Shown: positions 9,690 through 17,827 of the stretch, one piece after another
Position numbering within the stretch: position 1 is the stretch's first letter
Layout of the letters: each line of letters starts with the position of its first letter
Assembly: GCF_021390195.1 (NCBI RefSeq)
Contig: NZ_CP090003.1
Span: 1,724,001 to 1,788,000 of the forward strand
Source of the DNA: Flagellimonas sp. CMM7
GTDB taxonomy: Bacteria > Bacteroidota > Bacteroidia > Flavobacteriales > Flavobacteriaceae
DNA: 64,000 nt
Direction: 5' to 3'
Made by a program: the position numbers and the translations under genes
Notes under the pieces: generated by a model
The model's database searches: none
Seen by the model: only the letters and a program-made list of their open reading frames with translations
Told to the model about the DNA's origin: nothing

Positions 9690-10568
9690 TTAAACATTTG
9701 AAGTTAAATATTTTTTTGGTGTTGTTCCATATTTCTTTTTGAAAGAAGCAATAAAATGACTGGCGGTGCTATAGCCTACCCTAAGGCCAACCTCATTTAC
9801 GTTATGGCTTCCAGTTTCAAGCATTTTTCTAGCGTATTCCATTTTATAGTCAAACAAAAAACCATAAACCGAATCGCCATAAATCTGTTTGAACCCCTCT
9901 TTCAACTTCTTTAAACTTAATCCTATTTCTTTTGAAAGTTCATTCAATGTTGGTGGTTCCACCATTCTGGAAATCATGATCTCCTTGGCCATTTTTATAC
10001 GGCGCACATTATCTTCATCTGCCAAGAAAGGGCATTGTTCCAAATCTGCATCCTTGGTTTTATTAAAATACAGCGAGATCAGTTCATATACTTTCCCTCT
10101 TACGTACAATTCTTTAATGGATGGATGCAGATTATAGTTCATTAATTGACTCAATACTACTGCAATTGCAGGGGAAACAACTTCTTGGGAATAGTATTTT
10201 TTTTCTTTATTGTCTTCGCTCAAAAATGGAATGTAATTGGCCTCATTGGAAAAAAGAGAATGAAACTTTCTAATGGTCATGATAACAGATAACAACCAGG
10301 TGTTAGGGGAAACATTCAAATTTAATGGCAAATCTTTCTGCGTATTGTACAACAAAAGGGAGTTCTCTTCAGATACTTCCAATGCATAATGTCCATGATT
10401 AAAATTAAACCGAGATCCACCCTTCAGACAAAAATGAAATTGAATAAATGAGCTGTCAATTTCCCGTTCAATAACATTAATTTCTTCTGTATCGTTCTGA
10501 ATTTTAAGTATATAAAACCCATCTTCCACTAAAATTTCCTCATACGAACCTTTGGCGACATTTTCCAT
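9690..10568 (-). CDS. AraC-family regulator divergent from hemA, with Cys-Pro motif
   Basis: A cytoplasmic 292-residue AraC/XylS regulator with no membrane segments. The N-terminal half looks like a cupin-type sensor (QFHFCLKGGSRFNFNHGHYAL) and the C-terminal half carries two helix-turn-helix motifs, near LNELSKEIGLSLKKLKEGF and VNEVGLRVGYSTASHFIASF. The general layout is that of PchR-like iron/siderophore regulators. Between the domains lies EQCPFLAD with Cys179-Pro180, the minimal heme regulatory motif. Divergence from hemA by 0.2 kb, with a palindrome between, makes regulation of heme synthesis a reasonable inference, not a demonstrated one. Confidence 0.85.
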   Translation of the reverse strand: MENVAKGSYEEILVEDGFYILKIQNDTEEINVIEREIDSSFIQFHFCLKGGSRFNFNHGHYALEVSEENSLLLYNTQKDLPLNLNVSPNTWLLSVIMTIRKFHSLFSNEANYIPFLSEDNKEKKYYSQEVVSPAIAVVLSQLMNYNLHPSIKELYVRGKVYELISLYFNKTKDADLEQCPFLADEDNVRRIKMAKEIMISRMVEPPTLNELSKEIGLSLKKLKEGFKQIYGDSVYGFLFDYKMEYARKMLETGSHNVNEVGLRVGYSTASHFIASFKKKYGTTPKKYLTSNV

Positions 10569-10601
10569 TGCTTAATGCTGTTTTTTAAAGCAATTAATTC
10601 T

Positions 10602-10620
10602 ATTTAGAATGACTCTAAAT
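10602..10620. promoter_or_regulatory. palindromic operator candidate between araC and hemA
   Basis: ATTTAGA at 10602-10608 and TCTAAAT at 10614-10620 form a perfect 7-bp inverted repeat around a 5-base spacer. It lies 34 bases upstream of the AraC start codon and 158 bases upstream of hemA. The look is that of a dimeric repressor site (TTAG..CTAA core), as seen for metal-dependent repressors, but the protein that binds it is not known. Confidence 0.45.
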
Positions 10621-10749
10621 TGTTTTTGCTAATTCAAATTTACCAATAAAAGCAGTGTTTTTGAAGTATTTAGTCAAAAAGTGACCATAATTGTGCAAAG
10701 GCTGTTATTTATAGTTCCGCTAGCGTTATTTTTTAAAATATAGTGCCCC

Positions 10750-10757
10750 TATTTTTG
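10750..10757 (+). promoter_or_regulatory. -7 promoter box of hemA
   Basis: TATTTTTG matches the Bacteroidetes -7 consensus TAnnTTTG and lies 20 bases before the preferred hemA ATG at 10778. A GTG that extends the frame to 10757 begins inside this box and so is unlikely to be the start. No clear -33 TTTG is seen. Confidence 0.5.
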
Positions 10758-10777
10758 TGACACGATTTTTATCCTTT

Positions 10778-12034
10778 ATGAGGAGTTACCACATTTCAAA
10801 ACATAATTCTTTTTACGCCATAGGGCTAAGCTACAAGAAAGCAGATGCCGAAGTAAGAGGAAAGTTCAGTCTAGATGTTCCAGCAATAGATTGCATTATG
10901 GTTCAAGCTAAGGAGCAGGGCGTAGATGGTCTTTTGGTAATCTCCACTTGTAACCGGACCGAACTATACGGTTTTGCGCAACACCCGTTTCAACTTATTA
11001 AATTGCTTTGTGATCAAACTGCGGGTAATGTTGAGGAGTTTCAAGAGGTTGCTTATGTTTACAAAAACCATGATGCAATTTCGCATATGTTTAAAGTGGG
11101 CACTGGCTTGGACAGTCAAATTTTGGGTGACTTTGAAATCATCAGTCAAATCAAGCAAGGTTTTTATCGCTCCAAAAAGCAGGATATGGCAAATCCGTTT
11201 ATCGAGCGCCTGTGCAACGCTGTTATCCAAGCAAGCAAACGCATTAAAAACGAAACCGAATTATCTTCTGGTGCCACATCTGTTGCTTTTGCCTCAGTCA
11301 AATATATCTTAAATACAATTTCAGATATCTCTGAAAAGAACATTTTACTTTTTGGGACTGGAAAAATAGGAAGGAACACTTGCGAAAACCTCATCAAACA
11401 TTCTAAAAACTCCCATATTACTTTAATTAATAGAACTCGGGAAAAAGCTGAGGCCATTGCGGGGAAATTTGATTTAACCGTAAAAGATTATGGTGATTTA
11501 CAAACGGAGATTAGAAAAGCTGATATTCTTGTTGTAGCTACAGGAGCTCAATTGCCCACAATTTCCAAAGCATTGATCTATCCAAAAAAGCCATTGCTCA
11601 TTTTAGATCTTTCGGTCCCAAAAAACGTATCGGATGATGTTTTGGAATTAGACAATGTATCCTTGGTCCACTTGGACCAACTTTCTCAAATTACAGATGA
11701 TACCCTAACCAAAAGAAAAGAATTTGTTCCCAAAGCGGAGGCTATTATTGAGCAGGTTAGAAAAGAGTTTTTGAAATGGTTAGAAACTAGAAAATTTGCC
11801 CCGGTAATTAACGCGCTTAAAGAGAAACTTAAAACGATGAAGGCTGAAGAAATTGACTTTCATTCAAAAAAATTATCCGATTTTAACCAAGATCAAGCAG
11901 AAATTATCTCGGAAAGAATTATTCAAAAAATTACAAAACAGTTTGCTAACCATTTAAAGAGTTCTGAGGTTGATACACAAGATAGTTTGGAACTTATTCA
12001 AAAGGTTTTCCAGTTAGAAATTGATTCAAAATGA
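10778..12034 (+). CDS. hemA: glutamyl-tRNA reductase
   Basis: HemA reduces glutamyl-tRNA to glutamate-1-semialdehyde with NADPH, the committed step of C5-pathway heme synthesis. The 418-residue protein carries the nucleophilic cysteine in VISTCNRTELYG (Cys58), the segment VGTGLDSQILGDFEI, and an NADPH-binding glycine motif FGTGKIGRN. I chose ATG 10778 over the upstream GTG at 10757 because the latter lies in the promoter box. It is the first gene of the cluster and its stop overlaps the hemC start by four bases (ATGA), so translation is probably coupled. Confidence 0.95.
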   Translation: MRSYHISKHNSFYAIGLSYKKADAEVRGKFSLDVPAIDCIMVQAKEQGVDGLLVISTCNRTELYGFAQHPFQLIKLLCDQTAGNVEEFQEVAYVYKNHDAISHMFKVGTGLDSQILGDFEIISQIKQGFYRSKKQDMANPFIERLCNAVIQASKRIKNETELSSGATSVAFASVKYILNTISDISEKNILLFGTGKIGRNTCENLIKHSKNSHITLINRTREKAEAIAGKFDLTVKDYGDLQTEIRKADILVVATGAQLPTISKALIYPKKPLLILDLSVPKNVSDDVLELDNVSLVHLDQLSQITDDTLTKRKEFVPKAEAIIEQVRKEFLKWLETRKFAPVINALKEKLKTMKAEEIDFHSKKLSDFNQDQAEIISERIIQKITKQFANHLKSSEVDTQDSLELIQKVFQLEIDSK

Positions 12035-12957
12035 GCAAAATCATACGAATCGGAACCCGCGATAGCGAATTGGCATTGTGGCAGGCAACAACAGTACAGC
12101 AAAAAATTGAAGATTTAGGGTTTGATACAATTTTGGTCCCTATAAAATCTACGGGTGACCAAGTCCTGGACAAACCTCTTTACGAACTTGGAATTACGGG
12201 GATTTTCACCAAAACATTGGATGTAGCCTTGTTAAAAGGTCAGATTGATATTGCAGTGCATTCCATGAAAGATGTGCCAACCCAATTACCACAGGGAATT
12301 GTTCAAACCGCCGTTTTGGAGCGTGCTGTTACCAGTGATATTTTGGTCCATAAGGGAGTAAGTTTTCTTCAATCTGAAAACTCAGCTACAATCGCTACGG
12401 GTAGTTTAAGAAGAAAAGCACAGTGGCTACATAAATACCCTCACCACAAGGTTGCGGATTTAAGAGGTAATGTTAACTCTAGACTTCTGAAACTGATTGA
12501 GAATGATTGGAACGGTGCCATTTTTGCACAGGCAGGTTTAGAGCGTATCAAGCTTTTACCAAAAGATGCCATATCCTTGGACTGGATGATTCCGGCTCCT
12601 GCACAGGGAGCAATGTTAATAGTTGCTTTGGAGAAGGATGCATTTTCAAGAGAAGTAACCCAAAAGCTAAATCACAAAGATTCAGAAATTACAACAACCA
12701 TTGAACGTGAGTTTTTAAGAGCCCTAGAAGGTGGTTGCACCGCTCCTATTGGGGCATTGGCCAATATAAAAGACCAATCGGTCCATTTCATTGGAACAGT
12801 GTTCTCTTTGGATGGAAAACAAAAAGTTGACATTGAAAAGACCATCCCAGTAAAGTCCGCCAAAGGATTTGGAGAAATATGTGCACAAGAAGTTTTAAGT
12901 AATGGTGGAGATAAACTCATGGAAAGTATCAGAAATGAAAACAGTACTCTCCACTAA
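12031..12957 (+). CDS. hemC: hydroxymethylbilane synthase (porphobilinogen deaminase)
   Basis: This enzyme links four porphobilinogen molecules into hydroxymethylbilane. Visible hallmarks are IRIGTRDSELALWQA at the start, HSMKDVPT, TGSLRRKAQWL, and the dipyrromethane cofactor cysteine in LEGGCTAPIGA (Cys236). At 308 residues it is of normal bacterial length. It overlaps hemA by four bases and hemD by 23, which indicates a tightly packed operon. Confidence 0.95.
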   Translation: MSKIIRIGTRDSELALWQATTVQQKIEDLGFDTILVPIKSTGDQVLDKPLYELGITGIFTKTLDVALLKGQIDIAVHSMKDVPTQLPQGIVQTAVLERAVTSDILVHKGVSFLQSENSATIATGSLRRKAQWLHKYPHHKVADLRGNVNSRLLKLIENDWNGAIFAQAGLERIKLLPKDAISLDWMIPAPAQGAMLIVALEKDAFSREVTQKLNHKDSEITTTIEREFLRALEGGCTAPIGALANIKDQSVHFIGTVFSLDGKQKVDIEKTIPVKSAKGFGEICAQEVLSNGGDKLMESIRNENSTLH

Positions 12958-13600
12958 AATACTCTCACCTTCACAAAAGGAATTGTTCTTAAACTCTGGT
13001 CTAGGTTTAGTTGAATATAATGCCTTGCAAATTGAGTTTTTAGATGTGACAATTGCTCTTCATTACCAAAACTATATTTTCACAAGTAAAAACGCGGTAA
13101 AAGCTTTTTTAAGACATTCAAAAAAAATAGACACCTCTGATTATAAAGCTTTTTGCGTTGGCGAAAAGACTAAAGTTATACTGGAAGAAAATGGTTTAAA
13201 AGTTATCAAAAACACTGAAAATGCTTCAGATTTGGGTGATTTTATAGTCAAAAACCATCAAAATGAAGAATTTCTTTTTTTATGTGGAAACATAAGAAGA
13301 GCGGAGTTGCCAGAAGTTTTATCAAAAAATAACATTCGGTATACTGAAATTGAAACATATAAAACCCATTTGGTTCATAGAAAGTTCAACCGTCTTTTTG
13401 ATGGTCTACTTTTTTTTAGTCCAAGTGGCATAAAAAGTTATACAAAGGAAAATTCTATTTCAGAACAAATGCTTTTCTGCATTGGTAACACCACTGCGAC
13501 AGAAGCTAAAAAACACACAGATCAAATTATAATTGCTAACAAGCCAACAGTAGAAAATGTGTTGGTCCAGGCTATAAAATATTTTAAAAAGCATGATTAA
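12935..13600 (+). CDS. hemD: uroporphyrinogen-III synthase
   Basis: HemD closes hydroxymethylbilane to uroporphyrinogen III. Sequence conservation is always low in this family. Here the support is the 221-residue length, the bilobal pattern ([16 protein letters not shown] in the first lobe, [16 protein letters not shown] in the second), [14 protein letters not shown], and above all the position between hemC and hemE. The frame is open from 12902, but the ATG at 12935 gives the normal N-terminus ([10 protein letters not shown]). It overlaps hemE by eight bases. Confidence 0.88.
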   Translation: MKTVLSTKILSPSQKELFLNSGLGLVEYNALQIEFLDVTIALHYQNYIFTSKNAVKAFLRHSKKIDTSDYKAFCVGEKTKVILEENGLKVIKNTENASDLGDFIVKNHQNEEFLFLCGNIRRAELPEVLSKNNIRYTEIETYKTHLVHRKFNRLFDGLLFFSPSGIKSYTKENSISEQMLFCIGNTTATEAKKHTDQIIIANKPTVENVLVQAIKYFKKHD

Positions 13601-14618
13601 AAACGACTTGTTCCTAAGAGCTTTAAAAGGTGAAACCGTAGATAGACCTCCTGTTTGGATGATGCGCCAGGCCGGCCGTTATCTTCCAGAGTTTATGGAA
13701 CTAAAAGAGCAGTACGATTTCTTTACTCGATGCCAAACTCCAGAATTGGCTTCAGAAATAACCGTGCAGCCCATTAGGCGTTATGGAATGGACGCAGCTA
13801 TCCTATTCAGTGATATTTTGGTGATTCCGCAAGCTATGAATATTGAGGTGCAAATGAAACCGAACTTTGGACCTTATTTACCCAACCCAATTAGGACCGC
13901 TAAAGATTTGGATCGTGTTATCATTCCTAGCATTGAAGAATCCTTAGGATATGTGTTAGATGCCATTACTATGACCAAGGAAAAATTGGCAGATGAAATT
14001 CCATTGATCGGTTTTGCAGGGTCTCCTTGGACCATACTTTGTTATTGTGTTGAAGGACAAGGCAGCAAAAGTTTTGATAAAGCACGTGGATTTTGTTTTA
14101 CACAACCCGAAGCCGCTCATCAGCTGCTTCAGAAAATAACAGATACCACCATAGCCTATTTAAAAGCCAAGGTGAGGGCAGGTGTAAATGCCGTCCAAAT
14201 TTTTGATTCATGGGGAGGAATGTTATCACCAGTGGATTATCAAGAATTTTCATGGAAATACATTCAACAAATTGTAGATGCATTAAAAGATGAAGCGCCT
14301 GTAATTGTTTTTGGAAAAGGCTGCTGGTTTGCTTTAAAAGAGATGTCACAATCTGGAGCTTCGGCTCTTGGAGTGGATTGGACTTGCTCTGCTCAAAATG
14401 CTCGATACTTGACCGGAGGAAATATTACGCTGCAAGGGAATTTTGATCCTGCTCGACTACTTTCTCCTCCAGAAGTCATCAAAAAAATGGTCACTCAAAT
14501 GATCCGTGAGTTTGGCAAGGACAGATATGTGGTGAACTTGGGGCATGGTATTCTACCGCACATCCCAGTAGAAAATGCAAGAGCATTTATTGATGCAGTT
14601 AAAGAATATACCGATTAG
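13593..14618 (+). CDS. hemE: uroporphyrinogen decarboxylase
   Basis: HemE removes four carboxyl groups from uroporphyrinogen III to make coproporphyrinogen III. Both family signatures are present: [17 protein letters not shown] near residue 19, and [16 protein letters not shown] near residue 142, with LFSDILVIP and [12 protein letters not shown] as further landmarks. The 341-residue length is normal. It overlaps hemD by eight bases and is followed closely by a GNAT gene on the same strand. Confidence 0.95.
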   Translation: MIKNDLFLRALKGETVDRPPVWMMRQAGRYLPEFMELKEQYDFFTRCQTPELASEITVQPIRRYGMDAAILFSDILVIPQAMNIEVQMKPNFGPYLPNPIRTAKDLDRVIIPSIEESLGYVLDAITMTKEKLADEIPLIGFAGSPWTILCYCVEGQGSKSFDKARGFCFTQPEAAHQLLQKITDTTIAYLKAKVRAGVNAVQIFDSWGGMLSPVDYQEFSWKYIQQIVDALKDEAPVIVFGKGCWFALKEMSQSGASALGVDWTCSAQNARYLTGGNITLQGNFDPARLLSPPEVIKKMVTQMIREFGKDRYVVNLGHGILPHIPVENARAFIDAVKEYTD

Positions 14619-14636
14619 CCTTTTTAAGTGTTGAAG

Positions 14637-15185
14637 ATGCAACTTGACTTTGAAAACTATAGCATAAGTCCTATCCAAGAAAAAGATGCTTGGAGACTTT
14701 GCAATTTTGTAGTTTCAAATTCAGAACGGCTTAAAGCTTATTTTCCGCAGACTTTACAACAAAATCTCACCCCCACTTTGGCACAATTGTTCGTTGCGAA
14801 AAAGGTTAAAGAATATATGGCCAAAGAGGAGTTTCTCTTCACCATAAAAGAGAATACAAACCATACTATAGTTGGATTGCTTTATGTAAAAAACCTTCGT
14901 AAAATTCAGCACCAGGGAGAGTTGGCCTATTGCCTAGGGTATCAATATGAAGGTAAAGGCATCACAACAACAAGTATTAAAAAATTGATCCCATGGTGTT
15001 TTAATGAAGCTGAATTGCACACACTACAAATCATTGTTCACCATAGCAATTTAGCGAGCAAACGAATTGCAGATAAAAATGGATTTGTTTGGAAACAAAC
15101 CTTGCCTCAAGAACACACCACAAGCAATGGAGAGGTTTTGGATATGGAACTATACGAACTTCATAATCCCAAAATTCACGCTTGA
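14637..15185 (+). CDS. GNAT N-acetyltransferase (RimJ/RimL type)
   Basis: A 182-residue protein of the acetyltransferase type that acts on protein N-termini or small molecules: IKENTNHTIVGLLYVKNL, GELAYCLGYQYEGKGITTTS (acetyl-CoA loop) and HHSNLASKRIADKNGFVW. A GTG at 14628 extends the frame by three codons; I prefer the ATG at 14637. It sits 18 bases after hemE, inside the hem gene run, with no obvious connection to tetrapyrrole chemistry. The substrate is unknown. Confidence 0.75.
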   Translation: MQLDFENYSISPIQEKDAWRLCNFVVSNSERLKAYFPQTLQQNLTPTLAQLFVAKKVKEYMAKEEFLFTIKENTNHTIVGLLYVKNLRKIQHQGELAYCLGYQYEGKGITTTSIKKLIPWCFNEAELHTLQIIVHHSNLASKRIADKNGFVWKQTLPQEHTTSNGEVLDMELYELHNPKIHA

Positions 15186-15189
15186 AACC

Positions 15190-15681
15190 ATGAATCTAAT
15201 TAAAACATTGAGAAGATTAGATTTAAAAAGTATCTGGGTTTTGACAAAATTATGTTTACGATTTCCCTTGTTTATTTTCCCTACACTGTCTGCCACTAAA
15301 AACTGTATGTCAATTTCAACGCAACATTACGGCCGTTCACATTATAAGAATGGCCCAGCGAATGCTTTCCGGCATGCCTTCTGGAATTACCTAATTGCTA
15401 AAAAGTGTCACCATACCATTAAAAATGAAGCTGTAGTACTTACTTGGGTAGAAAAAATTACTGATTGGCATGAAGAAGCTTTTCCAAACCGAAAATTGGC
15501 AAGAAAGATGGATTTGCACAATAATGAAGTAGGTCGTTTTGTTTTTTTAAAATATTCATCCCAAACAGTTCATAATGTGATAGTCATTTTAAAAAAAATG
15601 GCTCTCACATCTTCCAAAGTGAATACAAATTCCAACTTTGCTAATTTTAAAAACAAACTTGTTCATATAATTGATGAATAA
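15190..15681 (+). CDS. DUF6973-type protein
   Basis: The frame is open from 15067, but the ATG at 15190 begins four bases after the GNAT stop and is the sensible start, giving 163 residues. The core NAFRHAFWNYLIAKKC, WVEKITDWHEEAF and DLHNNEVGRF contains an ordered set of histidines, glutamate and asparagines that looks like a metal or catalytic site. I assign it to the DUF6973 group from these motifs with moderate confidence. The function is unknown. It overlaps hemF by one base (TAATG), so it belongs to the hem transcript. Confidence 0.65.
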   Translation: MNLIKTLRRLDLKSIWVLTKLCLRFPLFIFPTLSATKNCMSISTQHYGRSHYKNGPANAFRHAFWNYLIAKKCHHTIKNEAVVLTWVEKITDWHEEAFPNRKLARKMDLHNNEVGRFVFLKYSSQTVHNVIVILKKMALTSSKVNTNSNFANFKNKLVHIIDE

Positions 15682-16583
15682 TGAAAGATAAATTCTACGC
15701 ATATATACAAACGCTTCAAGATACCATTACCTCAAAACTTGAAGAAGTTGACGGAAAAGCTAAATTCCAGGAAGATCTCTGGAAACGCCCTGAAGGTGGC
15801 GGTGGCAGAACACGAGTTATAGAAAACGGAGCTGTTTTTGAAAAAGGTGGAGTCAACATTTCCGGAGTTCATGGGGAGCTGCCAAAAAGTATGCAGCACT
15901 ATTTTGGAGTTCAAAATGCCGATTTTTTTGCCTGTGGATTAAGTCTTGTTCTGCACCCAAAAAGTCCTATGGTTCCAACGGTACATGCCAATTGGAGGTA
16001 TTTTGAAATGTACGATAAGGAAGGGAATATAATAGACCAATGGTTTGGAGGTGGCCAGGACCTTACTCCCTATTATTTGTTTGAAGAAGATGGTAAGCAC
16101 TTTCACACCATTTGCAAAAAAGCATGTGACACACATGACCCTGAGTTTTATCCCAACTACAAGAAAAGATGTGATGAATATTTTTGGAACACCCACAGAA
16201 ATGAAGCACGAGGCTTGGGCGGTCTTTTCTTTGATTATTGCAAAACAACCGATACCATGAAAATGGATAACTGGTATAACTTTGTAACTGAGGTCGGCAA
16301 TAGCTTTCTAGAAGCATATATACCAATCGTTTTAAAAAGAAAAGAGCTGTCATACACTGAAAAACAAAGGGACTGGCAAGAAGTAAGACGAGGGCGTTAT
16401 GTAGAATTTAATTTGGTTCACGATAAAGGAACTTTATTCGGATTAAAAACAAATGGACGTATTGAAAGCATTTTAATGAGTCTTCCGCCACATGTACAAT
16501 GGAAGTATGACCATCATCCTGAAAAAGGAAGTGAGGAGGAAAAATTGATTCAGGTATTGCAAAATCCAAAAGATTGGGTTTAA
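15681..16583 (+). CDS. hemF: oxygen-dependent coproporphyrinogen III oxidase
   Basis: HemF uses oxygen to decarboxylate coproporphyrinogen III to protoporphyrinogen IX. The family signature appears as LVLHPKSPMVPTVHANWRYF, followed by WFGGGQDLTPYYLFEED and NEARGLGGLFFDY. The 300-residue length is normal and a soluble homodimer is expected. The gene starts inside the stop of the DUF6973 gene. The choice of the oxygen-dependent enzyme in the operon fits an aerobic lifestyle; an anaerobic HemN is not in the window. Confidence 0.96.
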   Translation: MKDKFYAYIQTLQDTITSKLEEVDGKAKFQEDLWKRPEGGGGRTRVIENGAVFEKGGVNISGVHGELPKSMQHYFGVQNADFFACGLSLVLHPKSPMVPTVHANWRYFEMYDKEGNIIDQWFGGGQDLTPYYLFEEDGKHFHTICKKACDTHDPEFYPNYKKRCDEYFWNTHRNEARGLGGLFFDYCKTTDTMKMDNWYNFVTEVGNSFLEAYIPIVLKRKELSYTEKQRDWQEVRRGRYVEFNLVHDKGTLFGLKTNGRIESILMSLPPHVQWKYDHHPEKGSEEEKLIQVLQNPKDWV

Positions 16584-16587
16584 TATG

Positions 16588-16595
16588 TAGCTTTG
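16588..16595 (+). promoter_or_regulatory. candidate -7 box for the PhzF gene
   Basis: TAGCTTTG matches TAnnTTTG and lies 16 bases upstream of the PhzF start, immediately after the hemF stop. It suggests that the PhzF gene can be transcribed apart from the hem run. No clear -33 TTTG is visible. Confidence 0.35.
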
Positions 16596-16611
16596 TGTTC
16601 AAACCAAACCT

Positions 16612-17400
16612 ATGAAACAAAAAATTTACCAAATAGACGCTTTTACCGATACCGTTTTTGGTGGTAATCCAGCTGCTGTATGCATTCTTGATGAATGGCT
16701 TGATTCCGGTTTAATGCAAAAGATTGCCCAAGAAAATAATCTAGCTGAAACGGCTTTTGTAGTGCAAAAAAATGCCACTTATGAATTGCGCTGGTTCACT
16801 CCCGAAACCGAAGTAGACCTATGCGGACATGCTACCTTGGCAACGGCTTACGTGCTGTTTAATTATCATGGCCATCCAGAAAATACCATTCGTTTTTATT
16901 CCCATAGAAGTGGTGAGCTTTTAGTAGAAAAAGCTGCAAATGGCTATATGACAATGAATTTTCCAACCGATGAAACGGTTTCCTTAAGAAGTATTTCAGA
17001 AATTAATGAGGCTATTGGGCTAACTCCCCTTAAAACCATAAAAGGAAAGACAGACTATTTGCTCATTTATAACTCACAACAAGAAATTGAAGCCATATCA
17101 CCCAATTTTTATCTATTGGATAAATTGGATTGCCGAGGTGTAATTGTATCAGCACCTGGTGATAGCGTAGATTTTGTGTCACGCGCATTTTTTCCTCAAT
17201 GTGGTATTCCAGAAGACCCAGTAACCGGTTCAGCGCATACCACTTTGACGCCTTACTGGACAAATGTCTTGGGTAAAACTAAAATGACTGCGAAGCAGAT
17301 TTCTCCAAGAGGTGGCGACTTATTCTGCGAATACTTGGGAGAACGTGTAAAAATATCAGGTAAAGCCGTGCCATACCTTATCGGTGAAATTGATATCTAG
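16612..17400 (+). CDS. PhzF-family epimerase/isomerase
   Basis: The 262-residue protein shows the PhzF fold of two similar halves: IDAFTDTVFGGNPAAVC at the start, EVDLCGHATLATAYVLF, and in the second half GIPEDPVTGSAHTTLTPYW. In PhzF the catalytic glutamate is in the N-terminal half; here LAETAFVV provides the equivalent residue. Most non-phenazine bacteria carry such a protein with unknown substrate, so phenazine synthesis is not implied. Its stop codon lies in the left arm of the inverted repeat bounding the next gene. Confidence 0.85.
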   Translation: MKQKIYQIDAFTDTVFGGNPAAVCILDEWLDSGLMQKIAQENNLAETAFVVQKNATYELRWFTPETEVDLCGHATLATAYVLFNYHGHPENTIRFYSHRSGELLVEKAANGYMTMNFPTDETVSLRSISEINEAIGLTPLKTIKGKTDYLLIYNSQQEIEAISPNFYLLDKLDCRGVIVSAPGDSVDFVSRAFFPQCGIPEDPVTGSAHTTLTPYWTNVLGKTKMTAKQISPRGGDLFCEYLGERVKISGKAVPYLIGEIDI

Positions 17401-17814
17401 CTATAAGTTAAAAGTTGATGGTTATAAGTGTTTAATTTATGGTGAATTATAAAAACTATAAGGTTTGGCAACGGTCGCACGATTTAGTTCTTAAAATTTA
17501 TCGTGCGACCGAACAATTTCCAAAGTCAGAACAGTTTGGATTGGTTTCACAAATAAATAGAGCGTGTATTTCAATCCCGACGAACATAGCGGAAGGTTGT
17601 GGTAGGGAAACACAAAAGGAACTCGTTCGATTTCTTTATATTTCTTCTGGTTCAGCACATGAATTAGATTACCTGATTCTTGTTTCTAAAGAACTTGGTT
17701 TTATAGATTCAAAAAAACTGAAGAATTTCTGATTGAAATTGATGAAATAAAGAAAATGTTGGCCTCCCTCATAAAAACAATAAAAAAGACACTCTAAACT
17801 TTTAACTTAGAGCT
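17399..17814. mobile_element. inverted-repeat-bounded four-helix-bundle gene insertion
   Basis: AGCTATAAGTTAAAAGTTG at 17399-17417 and the reverse complement of 17796-17814 match at 17 of 19 positions. The left arm overlaps the PhzF stop and the right arm overlaps the stop of the enclosed gene. The only content is the four-helix-bundle gene. This looks like a discrete insertion unit in the hem gene run. No target-site duplication or transposase is visible, so the mobilising mechanism is unknown. Confidence 0.5.
17439..17797 (+). pseudogene. four-helix-bundle (23S IVS/S23-like) protein, frameshifted
   Basis: The reading frame gives the typical family start (YKVWQRSHDLVLKIYRATEQF), IPTNIAEGCGRETQKELVRF and SSGSAHELDYLI, then stops early at 17730-17732. 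One extra A in the A7 run at 17711-17717 restores the usual ending (TEEFLIEIDEIKKMLASLI) and a stop at 17795-17797, giving 119 residues. The family is related to proteins encoded by 23S rRNA intervening sequences and to the Avd protein of diversity-generating retroelements. No retroelement or rRNA is present here. The function of stand-alone copies is unknown. Confidence 0.8.
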
Positions 17815-17827
17815 TATAACCCAAAAT

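Noticed and set aside
10757..10777. GTG at 10757 as the hemA start
   Set aside because: The codon lies inside the TATTTTTG promoter box and adds residues not typical of HemA.
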